A DNA stretch of 64,000 nt from Actinomadura sp. NAK00032 (GCF_013364275.1 NZ_CP054932.1:3472001-3536000); one strand, 5' to 3'. Shown: positions 7,739 to 17,263, numbered from the stretch's first letter. Program-made: numbers and translations. Notes: generated by a model from the letters alone, not told the origin.

Positions 7739-9180
7739 CGATCAAGGAATCGGCGCGGACGGCACCGGCCGCCGCGCCGGAGGCACGGGCCGGTCTCGTC
7801 CTCGCGGCGGTCGCCGTCGTGCAGTTCATGGTGTCGCTGGACCTGTCGGTCGTGAACGTCGGGCTCCCGGAGATCGCCGCCGGGCTCGGTTTCGGCCCCG
7901 CCGGGCTGACCTGGGTGATCCACGCCTACGCGCTCACCTTCGGCGGGCTGCTGCTGCTCGGCGGGAAGGCCGCCGACCGGTACGGCCGCAAGCGCGTCCT
8001 GCTGGCCGGGCTCGGCCTGTTCGGCCTCGCCTCCCTGCTCGGCGGCTTCGCGCAGGCGCCCGGCCACCTGGTGGCGGCCCGCGCCGCGCAGGGCGTCGGC
8101 GCCGCCGCGCTGGCCCCGGCCGCGCTGGCGCTGCTGGCCGACGCCTTCCCCGCGGGCCGGGCCCGCGTGCGGGCCTTCGGGATCTGGAGCGCGGTGAACG
8201 CCGCCGGCGGCGCCCTCGGCGTCCTCATCGGCGGTCTCCTCACCGAGTACGCGAGCTGGCGCGCGGTGATGTTCGTGAACGTGCCGATGGCCGCGGTCGC
8301 GCTGGCCATGGCCTGGCGGGGCGTCGCCGCCGCCCCGCCCCGGGCGCGCGGGGGCCGCCCGGACGTGCTCGGCGCCGTCCTCGCCACGGGCGGGCTGACC
8401 CTGCTGGTGTTCGGGGTCGTCCGCGCGGACCAGCACGCCTGGACGTCCGCCCCCACGATGGCGAGCCTGCTGTCCGCGGCCGTGCTGCTGACCGCGTTCG
8501 TGCTGGTCGAGCGGGGCACCGGCCGCGACCCGCTGGTGCGGCTCGGCCTGTTCGCCAACCGCTCGGTCGCCGGCGCCAACGCCTTCAACCTGCTGACCGG
8601 GGCCGCCATGGCCTCGGCGTTCTACTTCATGTCGCTGTACCTCCAGCGGGTCCTCGGGCACGGCGCGGCGCTGACCGGCGTCATGTTCCTGCCGTTCGCC
8701 CTCGGGGTGATCGCGGGCTCCGTGCTCGCCGTGAAGCTCGGCTACCGCCTCGCGCCCCGCCGCCTCCTGGCGGCCGGCGCGGCGCTGGCCGCGGCCGGGT
8801 TCGCCTGGTTCGGCCTCATCAGCCCGGACGGCTCCTACGGCGCCGACGTCCTCGGCCCCGCGGTCGTCGCCAGCACCGGCTTCGGGCTGTGCCTGGGGCC
8901 GCTCGTCTCCATCGCCACCGGCGGCGTCGCCCCGGCCGAGACGGGGGTCGCCTCCGCGCTGCTCAACAGCTCCCGCCAGATCGGCGCGTCGCTCGGCCTG
9001 GCCGCCCTCGGCACCGCGGCGAGCGACCGCGCCGGCGGTGCCGCCACACCCGCGGCCCTCAACGACGGGTACGCGCTCGGCCTGGTCCTCGGCGCCGCCC
9101 TGCTGGCCGCCGCCGTCCTCATCGCCCTCACCGTCCTGCCCAGGACGAGCCCGCCGCCGCAGGAAGGACCCTCCGCATGA
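7735..9180 (+). CDS. MFS transporter, DHA2 (14-TMS) drug-exporter type
   Basis: A 481-residue inner-membrane protein with 14 predicted helices. The first helix carries VQFMVSLDLSVVNVGLPEIA, and loop 2-3 carries GKAADRYGRKRVLL, the MFS motif A. Motif C-like GGALGVLIGGLLTEYASWR follows. These are typical of proton-driven multidrug or antibiotic exporters of the EmrB/QacA type. The start ATG at 7735 overlaps a putative upstream ORF, and the end overlaps the cupin gene by ATGA. It is divergent from a two-component system that probably controls it. Confidence 0.9.
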   Translation: MTIKESARTAPAAAPEARAGLVLAAVAVVQFMVSLDLSVVNVGLPEIAAGLGFGPAGLTWVIHAYALTFGGLLLLGGKAADRYGRKRVLLAGLGLFGLASLLGGFAQAPGHLVAARAAQGVGAAALAPAALALLADAFPAGRARVRAFGIWSAVNAAGGALGVLIGGLLTEYASWRAVMFVNVPMAAVALAMAWRGVAAAPPRARGGRPDVLGAVLATGGLTLLVFGVVRADQHAWTSAPTMASLLSAAVLLTAFVLVERGTGRDPLVRLGLFANRSVAGANAFNLLTGAAMASAFYFMSLYLQRVLGHGAALTGVMFLPFALGVIAGSVLAVKLGYRLAPRRLLAAGAALAAAGFAWFGLISPDGSYGADVLGPAVVASTGFGLCLGPLVSIATGGVAPAETGVASALLNSSRQIGASLGLAALGTAASDRAGGAATPAALNDGYALGLVLGAALLAAAVLIALTVLPRTSPPPQEGPSA

Positions 9181-9578
9181 CCATCGCGCCGATCGACCTC
9201 TTCGAGGCGCCCGTCCGCCTCCAGCGGGGCGGCACCGTCCGCACCGGGAGCACCGCGGGACCGTCCGACCTGGACGGCTGGGAGCTGCGGACGTTCCACG
9301 CCAAGACCGCCGCGGACGTCCGCGCCGACCACTGGGAGGTCCACCCCGAGGCCGACGAGGTCGTGTCGTGCCTCATCGGGAAGATCCGCCTCTACCTGCG
9401 CCCCGAGCGGCCGGAGCGGCGGGAGGAGGAGATCCGGCTGACGGCCGGGACCGCCGCCGTCGTCCCGCGCGGCCGCTGGCACCGCATCGAGCTGGACACC
9501 CCCAGCACGATCATGGTCGCGACGCTGCCGCGCGGCCGCCGCCTGGAGAAGCGGGCCGGCGCGGCGGGGGAGCGTTGA
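9177..9578 (+). CDS. Cupin-fold protein
   Basis: A 133-residue single-domain cupin. The middle has WEVHPEADEVVSCLIGKIRLYL, a metal-site-like first cupin motif (H, E and E positions), and the second motif ends in PRGRWHRIEL with a histidine. Such small cupins bind a metal or small ligand; no specific reaction can be assigned. It is translationally coupled at both ends: ATGA with the MFS gene and TTGA with the first ABC gene. It therefore belongs to a four-gene MFS-cupin-ABC-ABC operon. Confidence 0.75.
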   Translation: MTIAPIDLFEAPVRLQRGGTVRTGSTAGPSDLDGWELRTFHAKTAADVRADHWEVHPEADEVVSCLIGKIRLYLRPERPERREEEIRLTAGTAAVVPRGRWHRIELDTPSTIMVATLPRGRRLEKRAGAAGER

Positions 9579-11332
9579 GCGCGGCGGGGCTGCTGCGCCC
9601 CTACCGGTGGAGCTTCGCCGCCGTCGTGGTCCTCCAGGTGGCGGGCGCCGTCGCGGGGCTGGCGCCGCTGCTGGCGGTCGTGGAGCTCGGCCGCGCCCTG
9701 CTGTCGCCCGGACCGCTCGACCGCGGCCACGTCTGGGCCGCCGTCGTCGCGGGCGCGGCCGGGCTGCTCGTCCGGCTGCTGGCCACCGGCACGGCGTCGG
9801 CGCTCGGGCACCTCCTCGACGACCGGGTGCAGCTGGACTTCCGCCGCCGGCTGGCCGCCCGGCTCGGGCTCGTGCCGATCGGCTGGCTGTCGGCCCGCCG
9901 GACGGGCGAGCTGGCGAAGGTCGCGGGGGAGGACGTGAGCGCCGTCCACCCGTTCATCGCCCACACCCCCGGCGAGCTGGTGTCCGCGTTCGTGGTCCCG
10001 GCGGTGTCGCTGGCCTACCTGTTCACCGTCGACTGGCGGCTCACGCTGATCACGCTGATCCCGGTCGCGCTGGCGGTCGCGACGGTGCCGCTGATGATGA
10101 CCCCCGCCCGGCTGCGCGAGCAGGCGGAGTTCGACGCCGCGATGGGGCGGATCTCCGACTCCGTCGTCGAGTTCGTCCAGGGCATCGCGGTGGTGAAGAC
10201 GTTCGGCGGCGGCGAGCGCGCGCACCGCGCGTTCTTCTCCGCCGTGGACGCCTTCACCGCCTCCTTCTTCCGGATGGTGCGCGGCCTCGCCGGGATCGCC
10301 GCCGCGATGCAGACGGTGCTGTCGCCGCCGTTCGTGCTGCTGGTGGTGCTGACCGGCGGCGCGGTCCTGATCACCGAGGGCGGCATGCCCGCCGCGGACC
10401 TGCTGCCGTTCCCGCTGCTCGGGCTGGGGCTGACCGCTCCGGTGCGGGCCCTCGGCCACGGCTTCGACGACATGCAGGCCGCCCGCCGCGCGGTCGGCCG
10501 GATCCGGGACGTCCTCGACGTGCCGGCGCTGCCGGAGCCGGCCCGCCCGGCCGCGCCGCGCGGCCACCGGGTGGAGCTGCGCGGCGTCCGGTTCGGGTAC
10601 GACGCCGGCCGCGAGGTGCTGCGCGGCATCGACCTGGTCCTCGAACCGGGGACGGTCACCGCCCTCGTCGGGCCGTCGGGGAGCGGGAAGTCGACGCTCG
10701 TCCAGCTCCTGCCGAGGTTCTTCGACCCCGGCGAGGGCGCCGTCCTGCTCGGCGGCGCGGACCTGCGCGAGATCGGGGCCCGCGAGCTGTACCGGACGGT
10801 CTCCTTCGTGTTCCAGGACGTCCGGCTGCTGCGCGCCTCGGTCGCCGACAACATCGCGCTCGCCGTCCCGGGGGCCGGGCGCGGCGACGTGGTCCGCGCC
10901 GCGCGGCTCGCCGACGTCCACGACCGGATCCTGGAGTTGCCGCGCGGCTACGACACCGTGATCGGCGACGAGGCCCGGCTGTCGGGCGGCGAGGCGCAGC
11001 GGATCGCGCTCGCCCGCGCGCTGCTCGCCGACACGCCCGTCCTGGTGCTGGACGAGGCGACCGCGTTCGCCGACCCGCGGACCGAGCGGGCCGTCCGCCG
11101 CGCCCTCGCCGCGCTGGAGGGCGACCGGACGGTGCTGGTCATCGCCCACCGCATGGAGACGATCGCCGACGCCGACACCGTCGTGGTCCTGGAGGACGGC
11201 GCGATCGCCGAGCGCGGCCGGCCCGCCGACCTGCTCGCCCGGGGCGGGCGGTTCGCCGCGCTCTGGGACGCCCACCGGTCGGCCGCCGCCGACGGGACCG
11301 ACACCGTGCCGCAGGGAGGCATGCCCCGATGA
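9575..11332 (+). CDS. ABC exporter-fold transporter subunit 1 (TMD-NBD, IrtA/YbtP-like)
   Basis: A ~585-residue half-transporter: six transmembrane helices (to ~residue 300), then a nucleotide-binding domain with Walker [10 protein letters not shown], signature LSGGEAQR and Walker B VLVLDEATAFADP. The AFADP stretch after the Walker B glutamate is, as I recall, common in the IrtAB/YbtPQ siderophore-related group. I placed the start at the TTG (9575) that overlaps the cupin stop; it is the only nearby start upstream of the first helix but has a poor ribosome spacing. It is followed at once by a second half-transporter, so a heterodimer is expected. Confidence 0.85.
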   Translation: MSAAGLLRPYRWSFAAVVVLQVAGAVAGLAPLLAVVELGRALLSPGPLDRGHVWAAVVAGAAGLLVRLLATGTASALGHLLDDRVQLDFRRRLAARLGLVPIGWLSARRTGELAKVAGEDVSAVHPFIAHTPGELVSAFVVPAVSLAYLFTVDWRLTLITLIPVALAVATVPLMMTPARLREQAEFDAAMGRISDSVVEFVQGIAVVKTFGGGERAHRAFFSAVDAFTASFFRMVRGLAGIAAAMQTVLSPPFVLLVVLTGGAVLITEGGMPAADLLPFPLLGLGLTAPVRALGHGFDDMQAARRAVGRIRDVLDVPALPEPARPAAPRGHRVELRGVRFGYDAGREVLRGIDLVLEPGTVTALVGPSGSGKSTLVQLLPRFFDPGEGAVLLGGADLREIGARELYRTVSFVFQDVRLLRASVADNIALAVPGAGRGDVVRAARLADVHDRILELPRGYDTVIGDEARLSGGEAQRIALARALLADTPVLVLDEATAFADPRTERAVRRALAALEGDRTVLVIAHRMETIADADTVVVLEDGAIAERGRPADLLARGGRFAALWDAHRSAAADGTDTVPQGGMPR

Positions 11333-13059
11333 TCCGACTGCTGCTGCGCGTGCTGGGCCCCGAGTACGCCCCGCCGGTGCGCCGCACGGTGGCGCTGATG
11401 GCGGTGACCGCCGTGGTGGAGGGGCTGGCCTGCGCGCTGCTGGTCCCCGTCCTGCGGGAGCTGTTCGGCAGTACGCCCGAGGACGCCCGCCCCTGGCTGA
11501 TCGCGTTCGGCGCGGCGGTCGCCGCGTACGCGGTGCTGCGCTACGTCAGCGACCTGTCCGGTTTCCGCGCCGCGACCACGCTGCTGGACGGCATGTACCA
11601 CCGGCTCGGCGACCACCTGGCCCGGCTGCCCGTCGGCTGGTACGGGCCGGGCCGCGTCGGGGAGGTGTCGGTCCTGGCCGGGCCCGGCGTGCTGCAGGCG
11701 ATGAGCGTGATCGCCCACCTGCTGGCGCCGTACATCTCCGCCTGCACGACCCCGCTGACGATCGTCGCCGTGATGTTCGCCTTCAACTGGCAGCTGGGGC
11801 TGGCGGCGCTCGCCGCCGTCCCGGTCGTCGCGGTGATCCAGGTGTGGGCGGGGCGCTCGACGGCCGCCGCCGACGAGGACCGCCACGAGCGCGCCCACGA
11901 GGCGACCGGGCGCGTCATCGAGTACCTCCAGGCCCAGCCGGTGCTGCGCGCCGGGGGCCGGACCGCCGAGCGCTTCCGGCTGCTCGACGACGCCCTGGCC
12001 GAGCTGCGGCGCGCGTCCCGCCGGACGACGCTGTCGGCGCTGCCCGGCGCCCTCGGCCTGACGCTCGCGGTGCAGGCGGTGTTCACCGGGTTGCTGGTCC
12101 TCGGCGCCCACCTCGCGCTCGGCGGGGACATCGGCGCGGCGGAGCTGCTGGCGGTCCTGGTGCTGGCCGCCCGCTGCGCCGACCCGCTGCTGGCGCTGTC
12201 GGAGTTCGCCGGCCGGATGCGGGCCGCGCGCTCCCAGCTGGCGAGGCTGGAGGAGGTGCTGCGCACCGAGCCGCTGCCGGAGCCGCCCGAACCGGTCCTG
12301 CCGGTGCGCGGCGACCTGGAGTTCGCGTCCGTCACCTTCCGGCGGGACGCCCGCACGGTGATCCGGGAGCTGTCGCTGGCGGTGCCGGAGGGGCGGCGGC
12401 TCGCCGTCGTCGGCCCGTCCGGCGCGGGCAAGAGCACCCTGCTGCAGCTTCTCGCCCGCTTCTACGACGTGGACGCGGGCTCGGTCCGCGTCGGAGGGGT
12501 GGACGTGCGGGAGATCAGCACCGACGCGCTGATGGAGCGGATCGCCGTCGTCTTCCAGGACGTCTACCTCTTCGACGGCACGATCGAGGAGAACGTGCGC
12601 CTCGGCCGTCCCGGCGCGGGCGACGCGCAGGTGCGGGCGGCGGCGACCGCGGCCCGGCTGGACGAGGTGGTCGAGCGGCTGCCCGGGGGATGGGCCGCGA
12701 ACGTCGGCGAGGGCGGCGCGCTGCTGTCGGGCGGCGAGCGGCAGCGGGTCTCGATCGCGCGGGCGCTGCTGAAGGACGCGCCCATCGTCCTGCTGGACGA
12801 GGTGACCTCCGCGCTGGACCCGGTGAACGAGGCGGCCGTCCACGCGGGCATCGAGCGCCTGATGGCGGGCCGGACCGTGGTGATGGTGGCGCACCGGATG
12901 CGGACCGTCCGCCGCGCCGACCGCATCGCGTTCCTGGACGGCGGCCGGATCGTCGAGGAGGGGACCCACGAGGAGCTGCTGGAGCGCGGCGGCCGCTACG
13001 CCGAGTTCTGGGACCTGTCCCTCGCCCCGGCGGCGGCGCGCCCGGCGGACGGCCGCTAA
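11329..13059 (+). CDS. ABC exporter-fold transporter subunit 2 (TMD-NBD, IrtB/YbtQ-like)
   Basis: A 576-residue partner of the preceding gene, overlapping it by ATGA. The membrane domain covers about residues 15-300. The nucleotide-binding domain has Walker A GPSGAGKST, signature LSGGERQR, Walker B IVLLDEVTSALDP and an H-loop VAHRM. IrtAB-type heterodimers import ferric siderophores despite an exporter fold, while other pairs export peptides or drugs. No siderophore synthesis genes are nearby, so the substrate is open. It could also serve the lasso peptide, whose cluster lacks its own transporter. Confidence 0.87.
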   Translation: MIRLLLRVLGPEYAPPVRRTVALMAVTAVVEGLACALLVPVLRELFGSTPEDARPWLIAFGAAVAAYAVLRYVSDLSGFRAATTLLDGMYHRLGDHLARLPVGWYGPGRVGEVSVLAGPGVLQAMSVIAHLLAPYISACTTPLTIVAVMFAFNWQLGLAALAAVPVVAVIQVWAGRSTAAADEDRHERAHEATGRVIEYLQAQPVLRAGGRTAERFRLLDDALAELRRASRRTTLSALPGALGLTLAVQAVFTGLLVLGAHLALGGDIGAAELLAVLVLAARCADPLLALSEFAGRMRAARSQLARLEEVLRTEPLPEPPEPVLPVRGDLEFASVTFRRDARTVIRELSLAVPEGRRLAVVGPSGAGKSTLLQLLARFYDVDAGSVRVGGVDVREISTDALMERIAVVFQDVYLFDGTIEENVRLGRPGAGDAQVRAAATAARLDEVVERLPGGWAANVGEGGALLSGGERQRVSIARALLKDAPIVLLDEVTSALDPVNEAAVHAGIERLMAGRTVVMVAHRMRTVRRADRIAFLDGGRIVEEGTHEELLERGGRYAEFWDLSLAPAAARPADGR

Positions 13060-13087
13060 ATGGGAGGCCGCACCCGGGGGCGCGGCC

Positions 13088-13093
13088 TACGAT
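13088..13093 (+). promoter_or_regulatory. -10-like TACGAT, leaderless promoter of the GNAT gene
   Basis: TACGAT ends 6 nt before the ATG at 13100, leaving no room for a ribosome site. Confidence 0.55.
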
Positions 13094-13099
13094 CGCGGC

Positions 13100-13603
13100 A
13101 TGGGGTACGAGGTACGGCCGGCGCGGCCCGCGGACCTGCCGGGGCTGGCGAACATCGAGAACTCGGGCAATCCGATGTTCGAGGAGATCGGGATCGTGTT
13201 CCCGCCCGGCCCGACCGTGATCGAGGAGCTGATCGGTGACGCCGGCGCCCGCATCGTGGTGGCGGGCGACCCGGCGGTCGGCTTCGCGGCGGTCGAGGAG
13301 CTCGACGGCGCCGCGCACCTGGAGCAGATCTCGGTGCGCGGCGACCTGACCGGGCGGGGGATCGGCGCCGCGCTGCTGGCGGAGGTCATGGCGGGGGCGG
13401 CGGCGTCCGGGTCGCCCGGCGTCAGCCTGCTGACGTACCGGGACGTCCCGTGGAACGGCCCCTGGTACGCGCGGCACGGCTTCGCGGAGCTGCCCGCCGA
13501 GCGCTGGGGCCCGGGGATCAGGTCCTATTGGGCCGCCGAGATCGAGGCGGGCCTGCACGACCTCGGGCCGCGCGTCGCCATGTGGGCGCCCTGCGCGCAG
13601 TAG
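13100..13603 (+). CDS. GNAT-family N-acetyltransferase
   Basis: A 167-residue acetyl-CoA-dependent acetyltransferase of unknown acceptor. GNAT features: an N-terminal YEVRPARPADLPGLANIE strand-helix, HLEQISVRGDLTGRGIGAALL with the acetyl-CoA binding R/Q-G-x-G-x-A loop, and a C-terminal WYARHGFAEL segment. It stands alone after the ABC pair, with its own probable leaderless promoter, so it is unlikely to be part of that operon. Confidence 0.85.
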   Translation: MGYEVRPARPADLPGLANIENSGNPMFEEIGIVFPPGPTVIEELIGDAGARIVVAGDPAVGFAAVEELDGAAHLEQISVRGDLTGRGIGAALLAEVMAGAAASGSPGVSLLTYRDVPWNGPWYARHGFAELPAERWGPGIRSYWAAEIEAGLHDLGPRVAMWAPCAQ

Positions 13604-13676
13604 CAGATCTACAATGTAAAGGCGGGAACCCGGGGCGGCGCGCGGACGTCTGCCTGAGGGACGTGAAGGAGGACGC

Positions 13677-14711
13677 TTGATCAGCCCGGTCGCACGGCTG
13701 CGGGACCGTCTCGGCGAGCGCCGTGCCGCGCTCGTCCTCCTCGCCGTCCTGCTGGCACTGGCCGTCGTCCCGGTGGTGGCGCTGCCCGCGGCGCGCTGCG
13801 AGGTGCTCGGCGCCGGATGCCGGACGCCCGTCCCGCAGCAGCGCGCCGACCCGGTCGCCGCCGAGCGGGCCCCGACGCCGCTGGAGGCGGCCACGCGGGG
13901 CTCCTACGCCGCGCTCGGGGACTCCTACTCGGCGGGCGTCGGCGCGGAGGCGACCGCGGCCGACCACAACCCGCTCGCCCGCTGCCACCGGACGTCCAAG
14001 GCGTACTACCACGAGGTCAGCCAGGCGTTCCGGTTCGCGAAGGGCACCTCGTTCTGGGCCTGCTCGGGCGCCACGACGCGGGACGTCCTGAAGGGGCGGC
14101 ACGGCGAGCCCCCGCAGATCGGCCGCATCGGACGCGACACCAGCCTGATCACCCTCAGCATCGGCGGCAACGACGTCGGGTTCTCCAAGGTGCTCGCCGG
14201 CTGCGTGGTGAAGCTGCCGTGGAGCAAGAGCTGCACCCGGCAGGGCGAGGAGATCGCCGGGAAGCTGGCCGAGCTGCGCCAGAGCCTGCCGTCCCTGCTC
14301 GCCGACATCACCGAGCGGGCCCCGTACGCGCGGGTGGTCGTGATGGGGTACCCGAAGGCGTTCTCCGAGGTCAGCGGCGTGGACGCGGACAACATCACGG
14401 TGTCGGACCAGCGCTGGCTGAACGCCCGCGCCTACGAGCTGGGGCAGCTGATCCGGCAGTCGGTCGCGGAGGCCGACGCGCGCAAGGCCGCCACGCACGC
14501 CCGCGGCAGCGTCGAGTTCGTCGACGCCTACAACGCGTTCGCCGGGCACGAGGTCGGCAGCCGGAACGCGTACATGAACGGCCTGGCGCTGAAGCTGCCC
14601 GCCCTGGAGGCCGAGCCGCGCAGCTACCACCCGACGGTCGCCGGCCAGCACGCCCTCGCGCAGCTGTTCATCGAGCAGATCAAGAAGGGCCCGGGCCGCC
14701 CGCTGTCCTAG
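13677..14711 (+). CDS. Secreted or membrane-anchored SGNH (GDSL-like) hydrolase
   Basis: A 344-residue esterase or lipase of the SGNH fold. An N-terminal hydrophobic segment (about residues 18-38) acts as signal or anchor. Block I is ALGDSYSAGVG with the catalytic Ser, block III is SIGGNDVGF, and block V is SYHPTVAGQ with the catalytic His. Several cysteines in the mature part suggest disulfides outside the cell. The start is TTG at 13677, chosen because a strong AAGGAGGA site lies 3-4 nt upstream; a TACAAT hexamer at 13610-13615 could be the -10. The substrate is not predictable. Confidence 0.88.
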   Translation: MISPVARLRDRLGERRAALVLLAVLLALAVVPVVALPAARCEVLGAGCRTPVPQQRADPVAAERAPTPLEAATRGSYAALGDSYSAGVGAEATAADHNPLARCHRTSKAYYHEVSQAFRFAKGTSFWACSGATTRDVLKGRHGEPPQIGRIGRDTSLITLSIGGNDVGFSKVLAGCVVKLPWSKSCTRQGEEIAGKLAELRQSLPSLLADITERAPYARVVVMGYPKAFSEVSGVDADNITVSDQRWLNARAYELGQLIRQSVAEADARKAATHARGSVEFVDAYNAFAGHEVGSRNAYMNGLALKLPALEAEPRSYHPTVAGQHALAQLFIEQIKKGPGRPLS

Positions 14712-14774
14712 CGGGGGAGGACGCGCTCCACCGCTCGTAGGCTGGGAGGGGACGTCCCGTCGAGGGGGGACCCG

Positions 14775-15737
14775 ATGGCCATCACGGTGGCGCTCGCCGG
14801 GGACACCATGCTCGGGCGCGGCGTGGGAGCGCGGATCGCCGAGTCCGGCCCGCACGGCCTGTTCTCCGGTGGCGTGCGCGAGGCGTTCGCGGAGGCCGAC
14901 CTGGCGCTGCTGAACCTGGAGTGCTGCGTCTCCGACCGCGGACGGCCCTGGGACGCGCCGGGCAAGCCCTTCCACTTCCGGGCGCCGCCGACCGCGGTCG
15001 ACGTCCTCGCCGAGCTGGGCGTCGACTGCGTGACGCTCGCCAACAACCACGCCCTCGACTACGGCGCCGACGCGCTGGCGGACACGGTCGGCGTCCTCGG
15101 CCGGGCCGGGATCCGGACGGTCGGGGCCGGTGAGGATCTCGCGGCGGCGCGGGCGCCCGCCGTGCTGGAGGCGCGCGGGACGCGCCTCGCGGTGGTGGGC
15201 GTCACCGACCACCCGGCCGACTTCGCCGCGGGGCCCGGCCGTCCCGGTGTCGCCTTCGCCGATCTGCGGCAGGGCGTTCCGGACGACCTGGCGCGGCGGA
15301 TCCGCGAACTGCGGGACGACGCCGGTGCCGTGCTCGTGATGCCGCACTGGGGCCCGAACATGACCTCCGAACCGCTGCCCTACGTCCGCCGGGCGGCCCG
15401 GAGCCTCGTGGAGGCCGGCGCGTCGCTCGTCGCGGGCAGTTCGGCGCACGTGTTCCACGGCGCGGCCCCGCCGGTCGTGTTCGACATGGGCGATCTCATC
15501 GACGACTACATCGTCGATCCGATGCTCCGCAACGACCTGGGCCTGCTGTTCCTGGTCACCGTGGACGAGGGGCGGCCGTCCCGGATCGAGGCGGTGCCGC
15601 TCCGGCTCGGCTTCGCCCGCACGGAGTGCGCGGAGGGCGCCGACCACGCCTGGATCACCGAGCGCTACACCGTCGCCTGCCGCGCCTTCGGGACGGACGT
15701 CGCCGTGCGGGACGGCCGCCTCGTCGTCGCGCCATAG
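14775..15737 (+). CDS. CapA-family (PgsA-like) metallophosphatase-fold protein
   Basis: A 320-residue protein of the CapA/PGA_cap family, which has a calcineurin-like metal-binding fold. Metal-site motifs are present in order: AGDTMLGRG, NLECCVSD, LANNHALDYG, PHWGPN and GSSAHVFHG. Classical CapA works in poly-gamma-glutamate export, but single-copy actinobacterial homologues without capB/C, as here, have no settled function. No signal peptide is seen. TAGGCT about 33 nt upstream could be a -10. Confidence 0.85.
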   Translation: MAITVALAGDTMLGRGVGARIAESGPHGLFSGGVREAFAEADLALLNLECCVSDRGRPWDAPGKPFHFRAPPTAVDVLAELGVDCVTLANNHALDYGADALADTVGVLGRAGIRTVGAGEDLAAARAPAVLEARGTRLAVVGVTDHPADFAAGPGRPGVAFADLRQGVPDDLARRIRELRDDAGAVLVMPHWGPNMTSEPLPYVRRAARSLVEAGASLVAGSSAHVFHGAAPPVVFDMGDLIDDYIVDPMLRNDLGLLFLVTVDEGRPSRIEAVPLRLGFARTECAEGADHAWITERYTVACRAFGTDVAVRDGRLVVAP

Positions 15738-15761
15738 CGGGTCGCGCCAGAGGCCGGCGCG

Positions 15762-16661
15762 CTACAGCGGGTCGCCGAGCGGCCTGTACTCGTCCACCAG
15801 CGCTTCGGCCCAGTGGGCGGCGAAGTCCGGCCGCGTGCCGTCGGCGTCGGTGAAGCCGTACTCCCGGTAGAGGCCCCAGGTGGCCAGCGCCCGGCCCGAC
15901 TTGTCCATGATGTTCGGGTCGGCGGCCAGGGCGGCGACCGCCCGTCCGAGATAGGCGGGGGACTCCGAGTACGCGAAGTGCGGGTCCCGCGCGACGGCGT
16001 CCCGCCAGGTGTCCTCGGTGACGCCGAAGTGGTCGAGGACGGCCTCGGACCGCAGGAACCCGGGCGTGACGGCGACGGCCGCGACCCCGTGCGGCCGCAG
16101 CTCGGCGGCCTGCGCGAACGCCAGCCGGATCACCGCCGACTTCGCCAGGTCGTAGAAGAACGAGCCGCGGTACCGGGCGGTGTTGCCGTCGGTCACCTCC
16201 ACCACCAGGCCGCGCCGCCGCGCGACCAGCAGCGGCAGCGCGAACCGGCTGGTGATCACGTGGGTTTCGACGGCCTGCCGCAGCAGCCGGAGCCCGGTGC
16301 CGAGGTCCTGCTCCCACAGCGGGTGCTCCCAGTCGGTGAGCGGGTCGCCGCCCCACACGCAGTTGACGAGCACGTCGAGCCGCCCGTCCCGCTCCGCCGC
16401 GATCCGGTCGGCCAGCGCGCGCACCTCGTCCGGCTCGCCGTGGTCGACGCGCACCGGGACGCCGGTGCCGCCGGCCGCGGTGACCCGCGCGGCGGTCTCC
16501 TCGATCGTCTCCGGCCGGTCGAGACCGGAGCGGCCCGCCGCGCTGCTGCGCCCGGTCACGTAGACGGTCGCGCCGGCGGCCCCGAGCTCGACGGCGATGC
16601 CGCGTCCGCCGCCGCGCGTCCCGCCGGCGACGAGGGCGACCTGCCCGGTCAGTTCTCCCAC
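15762..16661 (-). CDS. Short-chain dehydrogenase/reductase
   Basis: A 299-residue NAD(P)-dependent oxidoreductase with a Rossmann fold. The cofactor loop is GGTRGGGRGIA near residue 13, and the catalytic YxxxK is YDLAKS. The usual catalytic Ser ~13 residues before the Tyr seems to be replaced around EVTDGN. Length and pattern recall DHRS1-like SDRs. The GTG start at 16661 lies inside the end of the tetR gene (13-bp overlap), so the two form an operon and the regulator probably controls the enzyme. Confidence 0.85.
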   Translation of the reverse strand: MGELTGQVALVAGGTRGGGRGIAVELGAAGATVYVTGRSSAAGRSGLDRPETIEETAARVTAAGGTGVPVRVDHGEPDEVRALADRIAAERDGRLDVLVNCVWGGDPLTDWEHPLWEQDLGTGLRLLRQAVETHVITSRFALPLLVARRRGLVVEVTDGNTARYRGSFFYDLAKSAVIRLAFAQAAELRPHGVAAVAVTPGFLRSEAVLDHFGVTEDTWRDAVARDPHFAYSESPAYLGRAVAALAADPNIMDKSGRALATWGLYREYGFTDADGTRPDFAAHWAEALVDEYRPLGDPL

Positions 16662-17263
16662 AGTTCCTCCTCGCCCTTGCCGATGTGCGGTGCGAGGACG
16701 GCGCGGATCTCCTGCCGGAGCCGGTCCGGGAGCGTCCCCTCGCGGTCGAGGGCCCAGCTCAGGCCGGTTCCCGTGACGACGGCCCGGACCGTCCGGGCGA
16801 GGGCCCGGGTGTCGGTGCCGGCGCGGAGTTCGCCGCCGGCCGCCGCCTCGTCGAGCAGCAGCTCGATCACCCGGCCCTGCGCCCGGTGGACGGCCAGGGC
16901 GTGCTCGTGCAGCTCCGGATCGGTGAGGTCCACGCACAGGAAGGCCAGATGGTTCGCGAACCGCTCCGGTGTGGACATCTCGGACATCGACCCGACCGCG
17001 AAGGCGCCGAGCGCCGCCAGCGCCGACACGTGCCCCGGCCTCGCCCGCGCGTACAGCGCCTCGGGCTCCTGGACGGCGGTCGCGGCCAGCGCCACCAGCA
17101 GCCCGCGCTTGGACCCGAACCGCTGGACGAGCGTGCCCGGCACGAGGCCCACCTCGCCGGCCACCGCGGCGAGGGTGAGCCCGGCCGGCCCGACCCGTCC
17201 GATCACCTCGACCGCCGCCCGCAGAATCGCCGCGTCGTCGACGCCCCTCGGCCGCCCCGCCAT
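16649..17263 (-). CDS. TetR-family transcriptional regulator
   Basis: A 204-residue repressor with the TetR helix-turn-helix at residues ~10-55 (AILRAAVEVIGRVGPAGLTLAAVAGEVGLVPGTL..RFGSKRGLL) and a helical ligand domain. The ATG at 17263 was chosen; a 20-bp near-perfect palindrome 14 bp upstream is its likely operator. It is co-transcribed with the SDR gene and divergent from a membrane protein gene, both plausible targets. The ligand is unknown. Confidence 0.9.
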   Translation of the reverse strand: MAGRPRGVDDAAILRAAVEVIGRVGPAGLTLAAVAGEVGLVPGTLVQRFGSKRGLLVALAATAVQEPEALYARARPGHVSALAALGAFAVGSMSEMSTPERFANHLAFLCVDLTDPELHEHALAVHRAQGRVIELLLDEAAAGGELRAGTDTRALARTVRAVVTGTGLSWALDREGTLPDRLRQEIRAVLAPHIGKGEEELWEN

